The position numbers and the translations under genes were made by a program. Below the pieces are notes generated by a model. That model was given only the letters and a program-made list of their open reading frames with translations. It was not told the DNA's origin and made no database searches. DNA of 64,000 nucleotides from Flaccisagitta enflata (lineage: Eukaryota; Chaetognatha; Sagittoidea; Aphragmophora), in NCBI GenBank assembly GCA_965153355.1, contig OZ231126.1:48794001-48858000 (forward strand), read 5' to 3'. This document shows positions 11,365 to 59,996 of this stretch, in pieces. How positions within the stretch are numbered: position 1 is the first letter of the stretch; the number at the start of each line of letters is the position of its first letter.

Positions 11365-12583
11365 ACCGACGAAACTCTTTTTCTGGTTGTAATTTCGACT
11401 TTTGAGACGCCGTGAAATGTAGTTATGTGGTTACGTGAAATGTAGTTATGTGGCTAACGCATACGTCTTCACTGGGGAAAATTACGTCACACGGTTCGCA
11501 CTTATAACAGAAATCCATGGTCGAGAAAAGGAACAGCAATAAAAAGATTAAAGGATTCATGCTCCGTTCATTCTCGAATTAGGATTAACTTCGTAACAAA
11601 TGATTCTAGAGCTTCATTCTAATAATTGTCGTCCGCCGCTTCTAACCGCGATTGTAATGTATCATTCCGGCCAGGGTGCATCAGCTTTCAGAAAAACCGT
11701 AGTTTAAGCTACTTCATTAAGATAGTGCAGCAGGAAATGACCCTCCATCTGAGGTCCTCATTGCTCCCATCGTACTGTAGGGGTAGAATGTTTATATCAA
11801 TGCAAGTGGCGTCACCAGAGCGATTTTTTGATTTTGCTTTTTAAGTCAAGATATAGCTTAATAAAGCACTAAAATTAACTATTATTAAAAGTTCATAAAA
11901 TCAAGGATTTTATATCATAAGTTGAGACTGTAATGGAAATTGCAAAATTGCTCTAGTGGCGCCACTTGTACAGTAACAAACTTTAATTAGCAACATCCAA
12001 TTTATTATTCATCACTGTAGTTTGATCTGTAAGGGGGGGTGCTACAGTTTTCGGGGGGTTCACATCTTATATTTCTCCTTCCTCTGTAAAAAAAAGGTAC
12101 CAACGAACTTAATTGAAAATATTCAACGATTTTGGTAACCCTCAGAATAAGCAACAGCCCATATGATAAGTGGAAAAATATCCCTTACTATACCCAAACC
12201 GAAACAAATGGAAGAGGGCCCCCGGCCCCGTGAACCCTTACTGAGTAGTTAATACGCGCACCGCTCCTAGTTTTCCCATAGGACAGAAACTACCTTCTCA
12301 ATCTAACCCAAAAGTAAACTGCTTAGTGCTTACCAAAGTGATTGTCAATATGCAAAGTACTTTAAATCTAATTATCAATATTAAGGAATAAAAATTAAGT
12401 TTATTCATGAATCAAAAATAGTCCCAGAAAATGTTTCTTATAGGTAAAAGAAAAGGATACGCAACTCTACAGAAGTGGCTTTATCCATCCATCTGTCAGT
12501 CCGTTGGACCGTTGATCCATCCATAGCAAAAAAAAATATTAATACTTTAACGTGAATACATGGAAATGTGTTTCCATAGCAAC

Positions 12584-13284
12584 CAGGCCTTTTTTTAGAG
12601 CGAGCCCGCGAGCCATTGGCTCGCTATTTTGCTGCCGGGCTCTCTGGTTTTGCTGGCTCTGAGCCCGGCTGGCTCTCTCAAAATTGAAACCATGTTTTGA
12701 ACTCAAATAGATTGAGAGACTCTTGTAAAATCATAAGAAGAAAACACAAGTTAAGAGAGACTACCATAATCATCTTGTCAAATGTAAATTTATCAACAAG
12801 TAAAGCATCTCATTTTTTCATGTAATGATTTTTGCTTTCTTTAAGTCCGATTTATTTGTATCATGAGAGAGATGTAAGATTACCATTGAAAGATGACAGT
12901 GTCATGAGGCTGATACATTTTAAAGAAATGGGGCAAAATGTTCAGTTTTTCAAGTCGTTTGCATGCTACTCTATAACCTACTATGTTGGAAAGTCTGTTG
13001 GTCTGTCCATCTGTTGGTCCGTTCATTCATTAGTCCTTCTGTCGCTCTATTGGTCAGTGACACTTTTTTTCTGCATTTAGAAGTGATTTCAATGACACTT
13101 CTCCTGCCCAAATGTTTTGTAACAGATTTTCTCACTACCCCTGCCCGCCCAAACACAATATAGGTAGCCTTCCATCCAGCATTGTTTTTTTTTGCCGGGC
13201 TCGCTGTTTTGCCGTCGGGCTCTGTAGAATTGTGAGGAGAGAGCCCGGTTGGCTCTGCCAAAAAAATCACTAAAAAAAGGCCTG
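12584..13284. mobile_element. hAT-like non-autonomous element with 8-bp target duplication
   Basis: The ends are CAGGCCTTTTTTTAG and its inverse CTAAAAAAAGGCCTG. It is flanked by identical ATAGCAAC (12576-12583 and 13285-13292). An 8-bp duplication and CAGG-type ends are typical of hAT transposons. A diverged family A copy (about 12967-13190) lies inside. There is no transposase. Confidence 0.85.
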
Positions 13285-13361
13285 ATAGCAACCAACACCC
13301 ATGGGCAATAAATCATCCTTTTATTGGTCTTTGTATCAAATATTAGTCTCTTAATTATATT

Positions 13362-14938
13362 CATGCCTTAATTTAGAGCAGGCCCGCGGGCCCGAGGCTC
13401 GCAATTTGGCTGTCGGGCCCGCACTTTTTGCTGGCTGCGGGCCCGGTGGGCCCGCTCTTTTTTGGCTGTCTGATTTAGATTCAACTTTTTTCTCTGAAGC
13501 TTTTTGATGATGTCCTTATGAATTGTGATTCATAAATTTAGAAACTATTTCTTTGTTTATGTTGCCATGACAACATGAAGCACTATCTTTTTTGAGGTGA
13601 GCTCTACATTTAATGAAGAATAAATGTTGCATAAGAATAAATATAGCATCACTTTGGAATTAAATTGAACTTATTGTGGTTATCAGTCTCAAGGCTCTTT
13701 TTCTTTACTCTCTTACCCTCACTTTCAGAGAAACTCATGTTACCTATATTTGCTGGCCTTTTCTTAGTCATTTACTCAATCGGGTCCACTCCTGAAAAAC
13801 TTAGCGGGCCCGACTGAGAAATAGCGAGCCCGAATAAATCAATTTTTTTCTGTTACCTAATTGTGTTATTTTACATATTTTTTCTCTTTATAGTGAGTGG
13901 TATGTTATATGCAAAAAACTTGAGATAATTGTTATTCTTGCATATACCATTCAGATCTAACCATTTCAACCATAAAACAAATATGGTCAATATGAGCTTC
14001 TCTGAAAGTGAGGGTAAGAGAGTAGAGAAAAAGAGCCTTGAGACTGATAACCACAATAAGTTCAATTTAATTCCAAAGTGATGCTAAGTAGTGACTAGTG
14101 AGCATTGCAACATTTATTCTTTATTATGTGTAGAGCTCACCTCACGCCTCACGCCTCACGTCATGGCAACATAAAGAAATAAAGTTTCTAAATTTATGAA
14201 TCGCAATTCATAAGGACACCATCAAAAAGCTTTAGAGAAAAAAGTTGAATCTAAATCAGACAGCCAAACATGAGCCGGCCAACCGGTCCCGCAGCCGGCA
14301 AAAAGTGCGGGTGTGATGGCCAAATTGCGGGCCTCGGGCCCGCGGGCCTGCTCTAAAATAATGCCTGCATATTTGTTTCATGGTTGAAATGGTTAGATCT
14401 GAATGGGATATGCAAGAACAACAACTATCTCGAGTTTTTTTTGCATATACAGTGGAATCCCACCTTAGTGGCACCTCTATTTAAGGGATATCCGCATTTA
14501 AGAGACAACACTGTCTGGTCCCAAATTTTTCAGGCTTTTCCAATATTAAAAAACCTCTATTTAAGGAACCTCTATTTAAGAAATATTAGGATTTAAGAGA
14601 CAAGTTTTTGAAAATATCCCTTATAATTTTGATAAAAAAATGGTATTTTGAAATAATCTTTAAAGAAAAAATTTGTTAGAAAATAATGAAATATTTCCTG
14701 TGCCATGAACTAAATCAATCATTATTGATCAACATACTTAAATCAAAAGGATGTGGTTAACTATGAATTTGGTAATCCTTAGTAACTAATATAAAAATCC
14801 TTTAAAATTCAATCTAAGGGATTTCGGATTTAAGAGACAAAAATAGTCAGTCCCTAGAAATCCCTTAAACCGAGGTCCCACTGTTTCTCAGTCGGGCCCG
14901 CTTAATTTTTGAGAAAAAGATGACTAAGAAAAGGCCTG
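13362..14938. mobile_element. Compound hAT-like element with large internal inverted duplication
   Basis: The left end CATGCCTTAATTTAG and the right end AAGAAAAGGCCTG are flanked by ATTATATT / ACTATATT (7 of 8 identical). A GC-rich segment plus about 390 bp at 13370-13756 recurs inverted at 13985-14367. A second pair lies at 13905-13985 and 14371-14449. The tail 13757-13825 recurs inverted at 14884-14938. Confidence 0.65.
14450..14883. mobile_element. pogo/Tc1-like MITE
   Basis: The left end CAGTGGAATCCCACC and the right end CGAGGTCCCACTG are inverted. ATTTAAGGGAT and ATTTAAGAGACAA recur as subterminal motifs near both ends. TA precedes the left end but not the right. It is nested in the compound hAT-like element. 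Confidence 0.65.
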
Positions 14939-14984
14939 ACTATATTTGTCTTCCTGTAATGAATTCCCCCATATTTCCAAGTCT

Positions 14985-15115
14985 AGATGACATCTACTGT
15001 ACTCAAATTCTGAAAAGAGCGCCTAAAAAAGGATGTTTTGGCATTCATTCATGCCAAATTTTAGCATTAGGTCTCAACTAGATTAGCTTCAATCTACATT
15101 TCAAGTGAAGATATC
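14985..15115 (+). repeat. Dispersed repeat, inverted copy of 20790-20930
   Basis: Shared features are GTACTCAAATTCTGAAAAGA / AGCGC, ATGTTTTGGCATTCAT and TTAGCATTAGGTCTCAAC. The complement of 20790-20930 reads the same with scattered changes. Confidence 0.7.
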
Positions 15116-15145
15116 AATTTCTTCCTGCTCCTATGGCAAAGAAAC

Positions 15146-15310
15146 AAGGCCGGATACCAGCTACCGAAGTCGCGAGCGGGTGGGAGGGGCCATATTTGAC
15201 ATCACCAGACCATTTGGGCAGGAGCAGTGAGGTTAAAAGAATAAAATCATAAAAAAAAGTAAAGTGACCGACCAACCAACCGACCAGGTTGTAGAGTCGC
15301 GTGCATGCTA
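15146..15310 (+). mobile_element. Dispersed repeat family A
   Basis: Reads ACAAGGCCGGATAC, then GCGGGTGGGAGGGGCCAT, TTTGGGCAGGAGCAG, the ACCGACCAACC tract and GTAGAGTCGCGTGC. Confidence 0.75.
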
Positions 15311-15344
15311 CTATAATCTTAAAAGAGTAGGGGTCCGCGATGGT

Positions 15345-15742
15345 AGGGTTGAATGACGTTGTCGAACGGCGTTATCAAACAGCGTTGTCAAACGGCATTG
15401 TCGAAGGGTGTTATCAAACGGCGTTGTCAAATGGCATTGTCACAGTTTTTTCAAATGGCATTGTCAAACAGTGTTTTCAAATGGCATTTTCAAATAGCAT
15501 TGTCAAATGGCGTTGTCAAATGGCTTTATCAAACGGCGTTGTCACACGGCGTTGTCACACGGCGTTGTCACACGGCGTTGTCACACGGCGTTGTCACACG
15601 GCGTTGTCACACGGCGTTGTCACACGGCGTTGTCAAATGGCGTTGTCAAATGGCGTTGTCAAATGGCGTTGTCAAATGGCGTTGTCAAATGGTATGGCCA
15701 AACGGCATTGTCAAATGGCATTGTCAAACGGCGTTAACAGTC
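15345..15742 (+). repeat. 13-bp tandem array
   Basis: Units GGCGTTGTCAAAT and GGCGTTGTCACAC, about 30 copies. The 13-bp period keeps a frame open every 39 bp, which explains the overlapping open frames. Confidence 0.9.
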
Positions 15743-15779
15743 TTCAAAGATCAACCAAATCAGTTGAAAAATACCCAAG

Positions 15780-16815
15780 TTTAGCTAATCTTTCACTTTT
15801 AGATGGTAGGCTGGTTAGGTAGTAGACCAGTTTGGCCGTTTAGCATGCTTAAATCTTTATGAAACACAAACATATGTTGAGTCCCCCTATTTAAAGACTT
15901 CATACCAAGTTTTGACCAAATTGATTGAAAAATACTGAAGTTTTGCTCATTTTACACTTTAAGGCTGGTAGGTTGGTTGTGTGGTAGGCCGGTTTGGTCG
16001 CATGCTAAAATCTTTATGAATCATATTCATATGTTGAGTCCTTCCATTTAGAGACTACATATCAATTTTCAACCATATTGGTTGAAAAATGCCAAAGTTT
16101 TGCATGTTTTTCACTTTTAGACTGGTAGGCCTGTTAAGTGGTAGGCCAGTTAGGCTGGTAAGCATGCTATAATCTTTACAAATCAAATACATAAGTTGAG
16201 TCCTTCCATTTAGAGAATACATACCAAGTTTCAACAAAATCAGTTGAAAAATGCCAAAGTTATGCATGTTTTTCACTCTTTGGCAGGTAGGCTGGTTGGG
16301 TGGTAGGCCAGTTTGGCCAGTAAGCATGCCATAATCTTTACAAATCAAATTCATATGTTGAGTCCTTCCATTTAGAGACTACATACTAAGCTTCCAAAAA
16401 AATCGGTTGAAAAATGCCAGAGTAATGCACATTTTTAAGTTTTCGGCTAGTAAGCTTGTTGGGTGGTAGGCCGGTTTGGCTGGTTAGCATGCTAAAATCT
16501 TTACAATTCAAATATATGTAGAGTCCTTCCATTTAGAAACTACATACCAAGTTTCAACTAAATCGGTTGAAAAATGCCAAAGTAATGCACATTTTTCACT
16601 TTTAGGCTGGTAGGCTGGTTGGGCCCGTTGGGTGGGTCGGATCATAGCATATGCATAGGCTGCAAAGCGGCTTAACCTAGCACAACTTCCTTCCAAATAT
16701 AAAGCAAATCCGTGAAGGCGTTCAAAAGTTAGCCCATTTTTTAAAATATTGACAACAACCACGACAATGACAACAGCACCCACCCGCCTCAAATTATAGT
16801 CCGCGTCGGAAATGG
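15780..16815 (+). repeat. Array of monomers of about 158 bp
   Basis: GAGTCCTTCCATTTAGAGAC recurs at intervals of about 158-165 bp, along with GGTTGAAAAATGCCAAAGT and GGTAGGCTGGTTGGGTGGTA. It ends in CACCCACCCGCCTCAAATTA, then TAGTCCGCGTCGGAA, the same end as the array at 29300-30215. Confidence 0.85.
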
Positions 16816-17344
16816 TGCATCCTCCATTTTGAATAACGTTTGAGAGCTGAGGTATATTTCACTGATACCAGAAATCAACTCTTAAACTGAAGTGGTTTGA
16901 TGCCAAAATTGCAATTTTTTTGTAACTTTTTTTCTCAAACAAGCAAAAAAGCGGAGAAACGCGCTCCTTTGTGAATTTAAAGCTTGGGAGTCGTGAAAGA
17001 TAGACACAACGGACCTTCACATAATCTCAATCCATGGAAAGGACTATGTCCCTGTCATCAGGAGACTAAATGAAATGACAAAAATGACAGAAGGGACAGG
17101 ATTGACAAGTAACAGCAGCAGAAATGGCGTGAAATGTCATGATTAGGAATGACATCGATTTAGCGATGACGCTCTCACTCTCTGGCCCTCTCGCACTCTC
17201 GCTCTATTGCTCTCTCACTCACGCTATCTCGCTCTCGCTATCACGCTCTTGCTCTCTCGCTCATGCTCTTTCTTTCTCTCTGTCATACTTCACCAGAGAT
17301 CATTTTTGCGACGAAGGAACAGACTTTTCCATGGAACAGTGGGA

Positions 17345-18140
17345 AAAAACAAGGCCTTCTGAACCCCAAATCACGCCTAATAGACCCCAAATCACGCCTC
17401 TCAGACCCCAAATCAGGCCTCTCAGACCCCAAATCAGGCCTCTCAGACCCCAAATCAGGCCTCTCAGACCCCAAATCAGGCCTCTCACACCCCAAATCAG
17501 GCCTCTCAGACCCCAAATCAGGCCTCTCAGACCCCAAATCAGGCCTCTCAGACCCCAAACCAGGCCTCTCAGACCCCAAATCAGGCCTCTCAGACCCTAA
17601 ATCAGGCCTCTCAGACCCTAAATCAGGCCTCTCAGACCCCAAATCAGGCCTCTCAGACCCAAATAAACATGATAGCCACAGTCATAGGTTATCTGCTCCT
17701 ATGGGGCCCTACCATCAGGCCTCGCAGGTCCCTAATCTGGCATCTCAAACCAAGTATTAGGCCTTCTGAACCCCAAATCAGGCCTCTCAGACCCCAACTC
17801 AGGCCTCTCAGACCCCAAATCTTGCCTCTCAGACCCCAAATCAGGCCTCTCAGACCCCAAATCAGGCCTCTCAGACCCCAAATCAGGCCTCTCAGACCCC
17901 AAATCCGGCCTCTCAGTCCCCAAATCAGGCCTCTCAGACCCCAAATCAGGCCTCTCAGACCTCAAGTCAGGCCTCTCAGACCCAAATTAAACAGTCATAG
18001 GTCATCTGCTCATCCGGGGCCCTACCATCCGGCCTCGCAGGTCCCTGATCAGGCATCTCAAACTCAGTATTAGGCCTTCTGAACCACAAATCAGGCCTCT
18101 CAACCCCAAATCTGGTCTCTCAGACCCCAAATCACATGTG
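17345..18140 (+). repeat. 21-bp tandem array in two blocks
   Basis: The unit ACCCCAAATCAGGCCTCTC plus AG is repeated at 17363-17665 and 17760-18135. A similar spacer (AGGTCATCTGCTC, CAGGCCTCGCAGGTCC) follows each block, so the whole block is a higher-order duplication. Confidence 0.9.
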
Positions 18141-18733
18141 TGTGTGTATGACATACACACACACATACATACACTGTATGCATGTGTGTCCTGAAGTGAC
18201 AATGAGCGCTTTCGAGCAATAATTGAAATATAAGTTAGCCACAAAGAAAGGCCAATTACATGGTGCCTTAGTCACAACTAAACAGACTGACTTATGAACC
18301 GATAGACCAATAGATACTATCTTCGCCAAAAAAATCTTTACTCACGTTTTAACCAATATCTCTAGTTATACTGGCCTGATCTTTAAAAAATCGGTGACCA
18401 AATCATAGCCCTTCAAATTTGCAAGCGATCTACGCAAACCGCATCTCTCTAACTCGATTTATTCAAAAGTTTTTTAACTTTGAATGAAATAGTTTAATTT
18501 TGCTGTTTCCATTTCTACTAATCTTCAAATGATATCATTTCACTATTTATTTTCTAGAAGCATTGAGATAGACGGATGCGGTTTGAGTAGACTGCTCACA
18601 AATTCGAAGGGCTTCATTTATATCACCAATTTTTTGATAATTTGATGAGTATCTTTGGAGCTTTAAGTCTAAATGTAGTGAAGATAAGCAATCAAGAAAA
18701 TGGTGAGAATGCACAGCGCAATCTATAATACAA

Positions 18734-20207
18734 TAGTCGCAAAAGCGTTAGATGGTCAGCGGTACCCGTTGCCCCTATGTGAGTGTTTGTGGGTGTGAGG
18801 TGGTTAGAGGGGCAGCGGCCCCGAAGGGGCCGATGACCTATGCTGTTTTTATTTGGGCCTCAAGGATGGAATTAGGGCCTGGAGGCTGCAATTGGGGCCT
18901 TGAGGCTTGGATTAGGGCCTTGAGGCTGGGATTTGAGCTTTGAGGCTGGGATTTCAGCTTTGAGGCTGAGATTTGAGCTTCAAGGCTGGGATTTGAGCTT
19001 TATGGGTGGGATTTGAGCTTCAAGGCTGGGATTTGAGTTTCAAAGCTGGAATATAAGCTTCGAGGCTGGGATTTGGGCTTCGAGACTAGGATTTGGGCCT
19101 CAAGGGGGGGGGGACGGAGAAGAAGGAGAAGAAGAAGGAGGAGAAGGAGAAATTTCCCCTATGTGTGAAAGCATAGGTCATCGGCCCCTTTGGGGCCGCT
19201 GCCCAAAAAGTGGACATTAGTCCCCCGGGGGAAAGCCCTGATATCCCCGATAAAAAGTAGTTTGAGCTTGGTTACATCCCCGGTTACATCCCCCTTTAAA
19301 AGTTTGTGAAAAAAAATCTGGGGACTGAATGGGGGGATATCCCTGGGGGACTTCCCCGGCTTCAGACTTTGACATTTTTCAGCAAACCTCTTTTCAAACG
19401 AAAGTTAACAGGGGATGTAACGGGGCTTTTCCCCGGGGAAAAGCCCCGATGACTCCGATAAAAAGTAGTTAAAATCTGGAAAAGCCCGGTTGTATCCCTC
19501 TTTAAAAATTTGTGAAAAAAAACTCTGGGGACTGAACAGGGGATATCCCCAGAAGATTTCCTGGAATTCAGACTTTGACATTATTCAGCAAGCCTCTTTC
19601 ATTTTTCAAATGAAAGTTAACAAGGGGATGTAACGGGGCTTTTCCCCAGGGAAAAACCCCTATGTCCCTGATAAAAAATAGTTAAAATCTGGAAAAGCCC
19701 GGTTACATCCCCCTTTAAAACTTTATGAAAAAAAAACTCCAGGGAATGAACGGGGGATGTCCCCAGGGGACTTCCCCGGATTCAGACTGACATTTTTCAG
19801 AAAGCCCCTTTCACTTTTCAAATAAAGGTTAACAGGGGATGTAATGGGGCTTTTCCCCAGGGGACTAATATCACTACACTACGGAATGGTCCGTAAGGCC
19901 ATCACTTAAAATATCTTGAAAAGCTCTACAAATCGTTTCCCTGACAAATGGCAGCCGTCAAAGAGGGCTCACATTAAATATTGATGGCTCTACAGTTGAT
20001 TTATATTCATTTTTCACGCCAAAAAATGAACTTATTTTAAAAGAGTAAAGATTTTTTTGGCGAAGATAGTAGCTTTAAGACCCCCATCGGAAAAATTGTC
20101 CTGTGTGGAATCATAGGTCATCTGCCCCATTACCTAAACACAACAACACTCACATAATTGACGAACGGGGTGACGGGTACCGCTGACCATAATGACGCTT
20201 GAGCGAC
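18734..20207. mobile_element. Family C foldback element with internal satellites
   Basis: The left end AGTCGCAAAAGCGTTAGATG continues GTCAGCGGTACCCG. The right end reads CGGGTACCGCTGACCAT and ends GAGCGAC. A second inner inverted pair, GCGGCCCCGAAGGGGCCGAT and its inverse, brackets a roughly 20-bp GGCTGGGATTTGAGC array (18735-19205). To its right are three monomers of about 210 bp based on GGGGCTTTTCCCC (19215-19870). Confidence 0.7.
19215..19870 (+). repeat. Three tandem monomers of about 210 bp
   Basis: Each repeats CCCGATAAAAAGTAGTT, CCCGGTTACATCCCC, GGGGACTGAAC and CAGACTTTGACATT. GGGGCTTTTCCCCGGGGAAA forms a local palindrome. Confidence 0.8.
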
Positions 20208-20219
20208 CTGTTGTCGTTG

Positions 20220-23200
20220 ATGCAGCCGAGGACACACTTACTTTGTTTAATTGTAAATCGCGAAGTAGTATTTCTTTTTGATGAAAATCCTTTAGTTGGA
20301 AATCTATCGATTTTAACTTTTAGATTGCTTGTCGCTATGACTAATTCTTATATGTAAGCTTTAAATCAAGGGATATCCATTTAAGGATGGATTTGAGCCC
20401 AGGATTTTACTTCGCGAATCAGTCGAGTGTGAGGACTGTCTTAGCTACTCGTTATCCATGAGCAAATTAAAGAGCTTCAAATTTTCTTCAAAGTGGCGCC
20501 AAGAATAAATTTCTAACTCAATGTGTTTGATTTTTAGAATAAAGATAACCCATGAAAATCACGAAGTCAATTTCCAAATTCTCGACTACCTGTCTTCATC
20601 CTAATCGCCTAATGCCATTTCTAAACGGATAGAGCTAGGACATCCAGCAAGGTCTCATTTGAATGATCTTTCGCAGAGCTTCAAAATGGTCACGGACTTT
20701 GCTGTGTTTCTCTCATCGCTTGGATGTGAAACACTTACAAACAAGTAGTTCACTTCTTTTTTTTTTACCATAGTCAAAAAAAGGTTATTTTGAATGATTC
20801 ATAGTTTGACTTCAAAAAGAGATTGAGGCTAAACTAGTTGAGACCCAATGCTAAAATCTGGCATGGATAAATGCCAAAACATACTTTTTTAAGCGCTCAT
20901 TTCAGAATTTTAGTACCTTCATTGGTTCTCGAGTTATGTCGTCTTTCGTCTCATTTGAAAAAAATCATTCTGTATCACAGAATGCTCTATTTTTGATAAC
21001 TACATCATCCCTCAAAGAAAAAAAAATCTGTCTTCCCGATTCTGAGGTCCCTACATCATTCTTGTCCACCTCTGAGGTTTTTAAAAGAAGTTAAAAAAAA
21101 AACACCGCAAAATTGAACGATTCCTTAAATGACAACTGAGATGAATCACCATGAGCGCTGAAGTCAAGATTCATGTACAAAGTAAAAGCTAGCTTCATGA
21201 AATAAAACTTGGTTTTACCTGACTTCATGAGCCTGATGCCTATTCTCCGACTAACGTTTCTCTGAGGGACTCGGGTCATCGCTTCAGCTTGAAAAAAAGT
21301 TGAATGTCATCAGCCGCACCGCAGCCCAGAATCGAAACGTTATGTGCTTGGTATAGCCACAACCATCTGTAAACTAGACGTTCATCGAGTTTTGATTAGA
21401 TTCCACATTTTCGTGACGCAAAAACATTCAATCTGACTACAGTAGACATACAGTGAATCTGACTTGGTAACAAAGCGAATGACTAGTCGTGATAAAAATA
21501 CAAGTGTCCTTAATGAATCAAAACAATGTAATAATGAAATACAATTGAATATTGGTAAAGCACTGATACAAATAGTCCAGAGAATAATGTTTGTATTAGA
21601 ATCAGTGCTAAGGGGAATACGCTTCACGCATGAATACATCCAAAAACACTGCAGTACGATCCACCCATTACGATCAATGGGAAAAATCGAAAAACGTTTT
21701 TTCGCTTAGGAATTATTTTTTACCATTTTTTCTTTCTCCCCCCCCCCTCGTTCCTTCAGTGCCCCTCATGCGCGTAGTAGCAGTATTTGGAATTTTAATT
21801 CGTCATTATCGGATCCAATCAGCTTTCCACGCAGAATGACGAGAGGAATACTCGGGGACATTATAGGATCAACTATGTACAGAGGGAACCATTTTAAGAG
21901 GTGAAGAGGGACCAAAAGTTATAGCAACCCCCCCCCCCCCTACAGCCCACACCAATGCTTCCTTTCTTTCACTCTGGGCAGCGGTTTATACCTTGGGTAA
22001 AATCAAATTTTTTCATCCAGGCTTTTTTTAGACCCCTCCTAGAATCGTCATAATTCACATTTTTATGGTAAAATTTGGGCATTTTCAAAACCCCAAAAAT
22101 GGGAAAACTTAAAGTTTTGAAAAGGAATTCAAAAAATCGCCTTGATGAAAAAATTTGTATTTACCTAAGGTACAAGTCACTACCCAGAGTAAACAAGGCC
22201 AAGTAGGCCAATAAGGTGCGACGTGTGGATCGTCGAAAGAATGCGTTACCAACCAACAGACCGACAGACCAACGGACACAGCCAGTTATAGAGATGCTTT
22301 GTCGCACCTAAAAAAATTAAGCAGTGATGTAAGCTGTAGGTTTGGTCCCTCCACACCTCTTATAATGGTTCCTTCTGTATGTTCACAAGACCAATCACTG
22401 ATAAATACCTAAGGCAAGGTGAGGAAAATGGTATGAGAGAATTAAAGACCAAATCAATGTATAAAAAATGTGTATACACGTCGACAAGACAAAGAAACAT
22501 AAATAAAACTCGACTAACGGGTAAACCGTACACGTGAACAACTCTCAGGATTTAGGAACATGAAAAAAATCGTAATTTTCTCTCATCCATGAACAAAACC
22601 AATTACGGAGTAAGGAATGCGCTAACACCATGAGAAAATTTAAACTTACGATACACATTGCTTGTAGTTTCTAGATCAAAGGAAATATAAAAGATCAAAC
22701 TTGCCAATCGGAAATCCTTACAATAAAACTAAATTGAAAGGGCCTCTCTTTTGCGATATACCAGCCGAGAGTCTGGGACATGGTCAAAATTGGTATCAAG
22801 GGCCGAATTCGCGTCAGCTTTGTAAAACTAGGTCTCTTGTTAACACCGACAGCATTTACGATTTTCTTCTAGAAAATAAATGAAGGCAATTGACAGTTCT
22901 TTTGGGAGGATTTGCGATCAGATGAGAAAATTTCCTCAATAACATCGAACCTCATAATTGTGATCTGAGAACTACAAGTGATGAGTCACGGGATAATGAC
23001 CCAAGAACAGCACGATGTTCTAAGCGGATTCCTCACTCTTCGAATGGAAAAGAAAAAAAAAATCACATTTTTGAATTTCCACATAATCCTGAGAGTTGTT
23101 GCCATACACGTCACTCTTTTTCAACGAAAAAAAAAAAAAGAGCACCAGGCGGATGAAGTAAAGGAATTCTTTTTCCATTATGTTGTCGTCGTTGTTGTCA

Positions 23201-23225
23201 TTGTTGATTGTGGATGGTACGCGAA
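20220..23225. other. Region downstream of Spire, no gene seen
   Basis: AT-rich. It contains the 20790-20930 repeat, one family B copy (22184-22318) and poly-C or poly-A tracts. Short open frames here have no recognisable features. Confidence 0.55.
22184..22318 (+). mobile_element. Dispersed repeat family B (about 130 bp)
   Basis: AACAAGGCCAAGTAGGCCAA, AAGGTGCGACGTGTGGATCG, an ACCGACAGACC tract, and the end TGCTTTGTCGCACCT. It shares the ACAAGGCC end and the GTCGC end with family A. Confidence 0.75.
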
Positions 23226-23227
23226 GA

Positions 23228-59650
<36,423 letters not shown>

Positions 59651-59996
59651 CTTCGCCGCAGGCGCGCGACAAAGAGACGTAGGAGGGGCGCAGAACCACG
59701 GACAAGCGTCAAAGTCGCATGCGAGCGTGTAGTAGTAGTCGAGATGCGCGATGAGATTCGCAAATCCTTTTACTCACGAATCGAGAGCGTTCTTTTCACG
59801 AGTATCTAATGAAAACCGTCGGCGAACACTGGGAAATGAAATTGATTCGAGACGTTTGAATTGAAAGGTATCTTAAACTTATCACACAAGTCGAAAACTC
59901 ACTCTGAATTTCAAGTTGCTATGTTTGGATTCCAGCAGCGATAATTTTCTTTGTTTGGAGCTCCATTCATATGACAAACGGAAACGTGATAATGCA

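Noticed and set aside
18317-20070. Inverted TACTATCTTCGCCAAAAAAA pair (18318 and 20045) as the ends of one MITE
   Set aside because: It overlaps rather than nests with the family C ends at 18734 and 20207, so the borders are inconsistent; probably fragments of broken elements.
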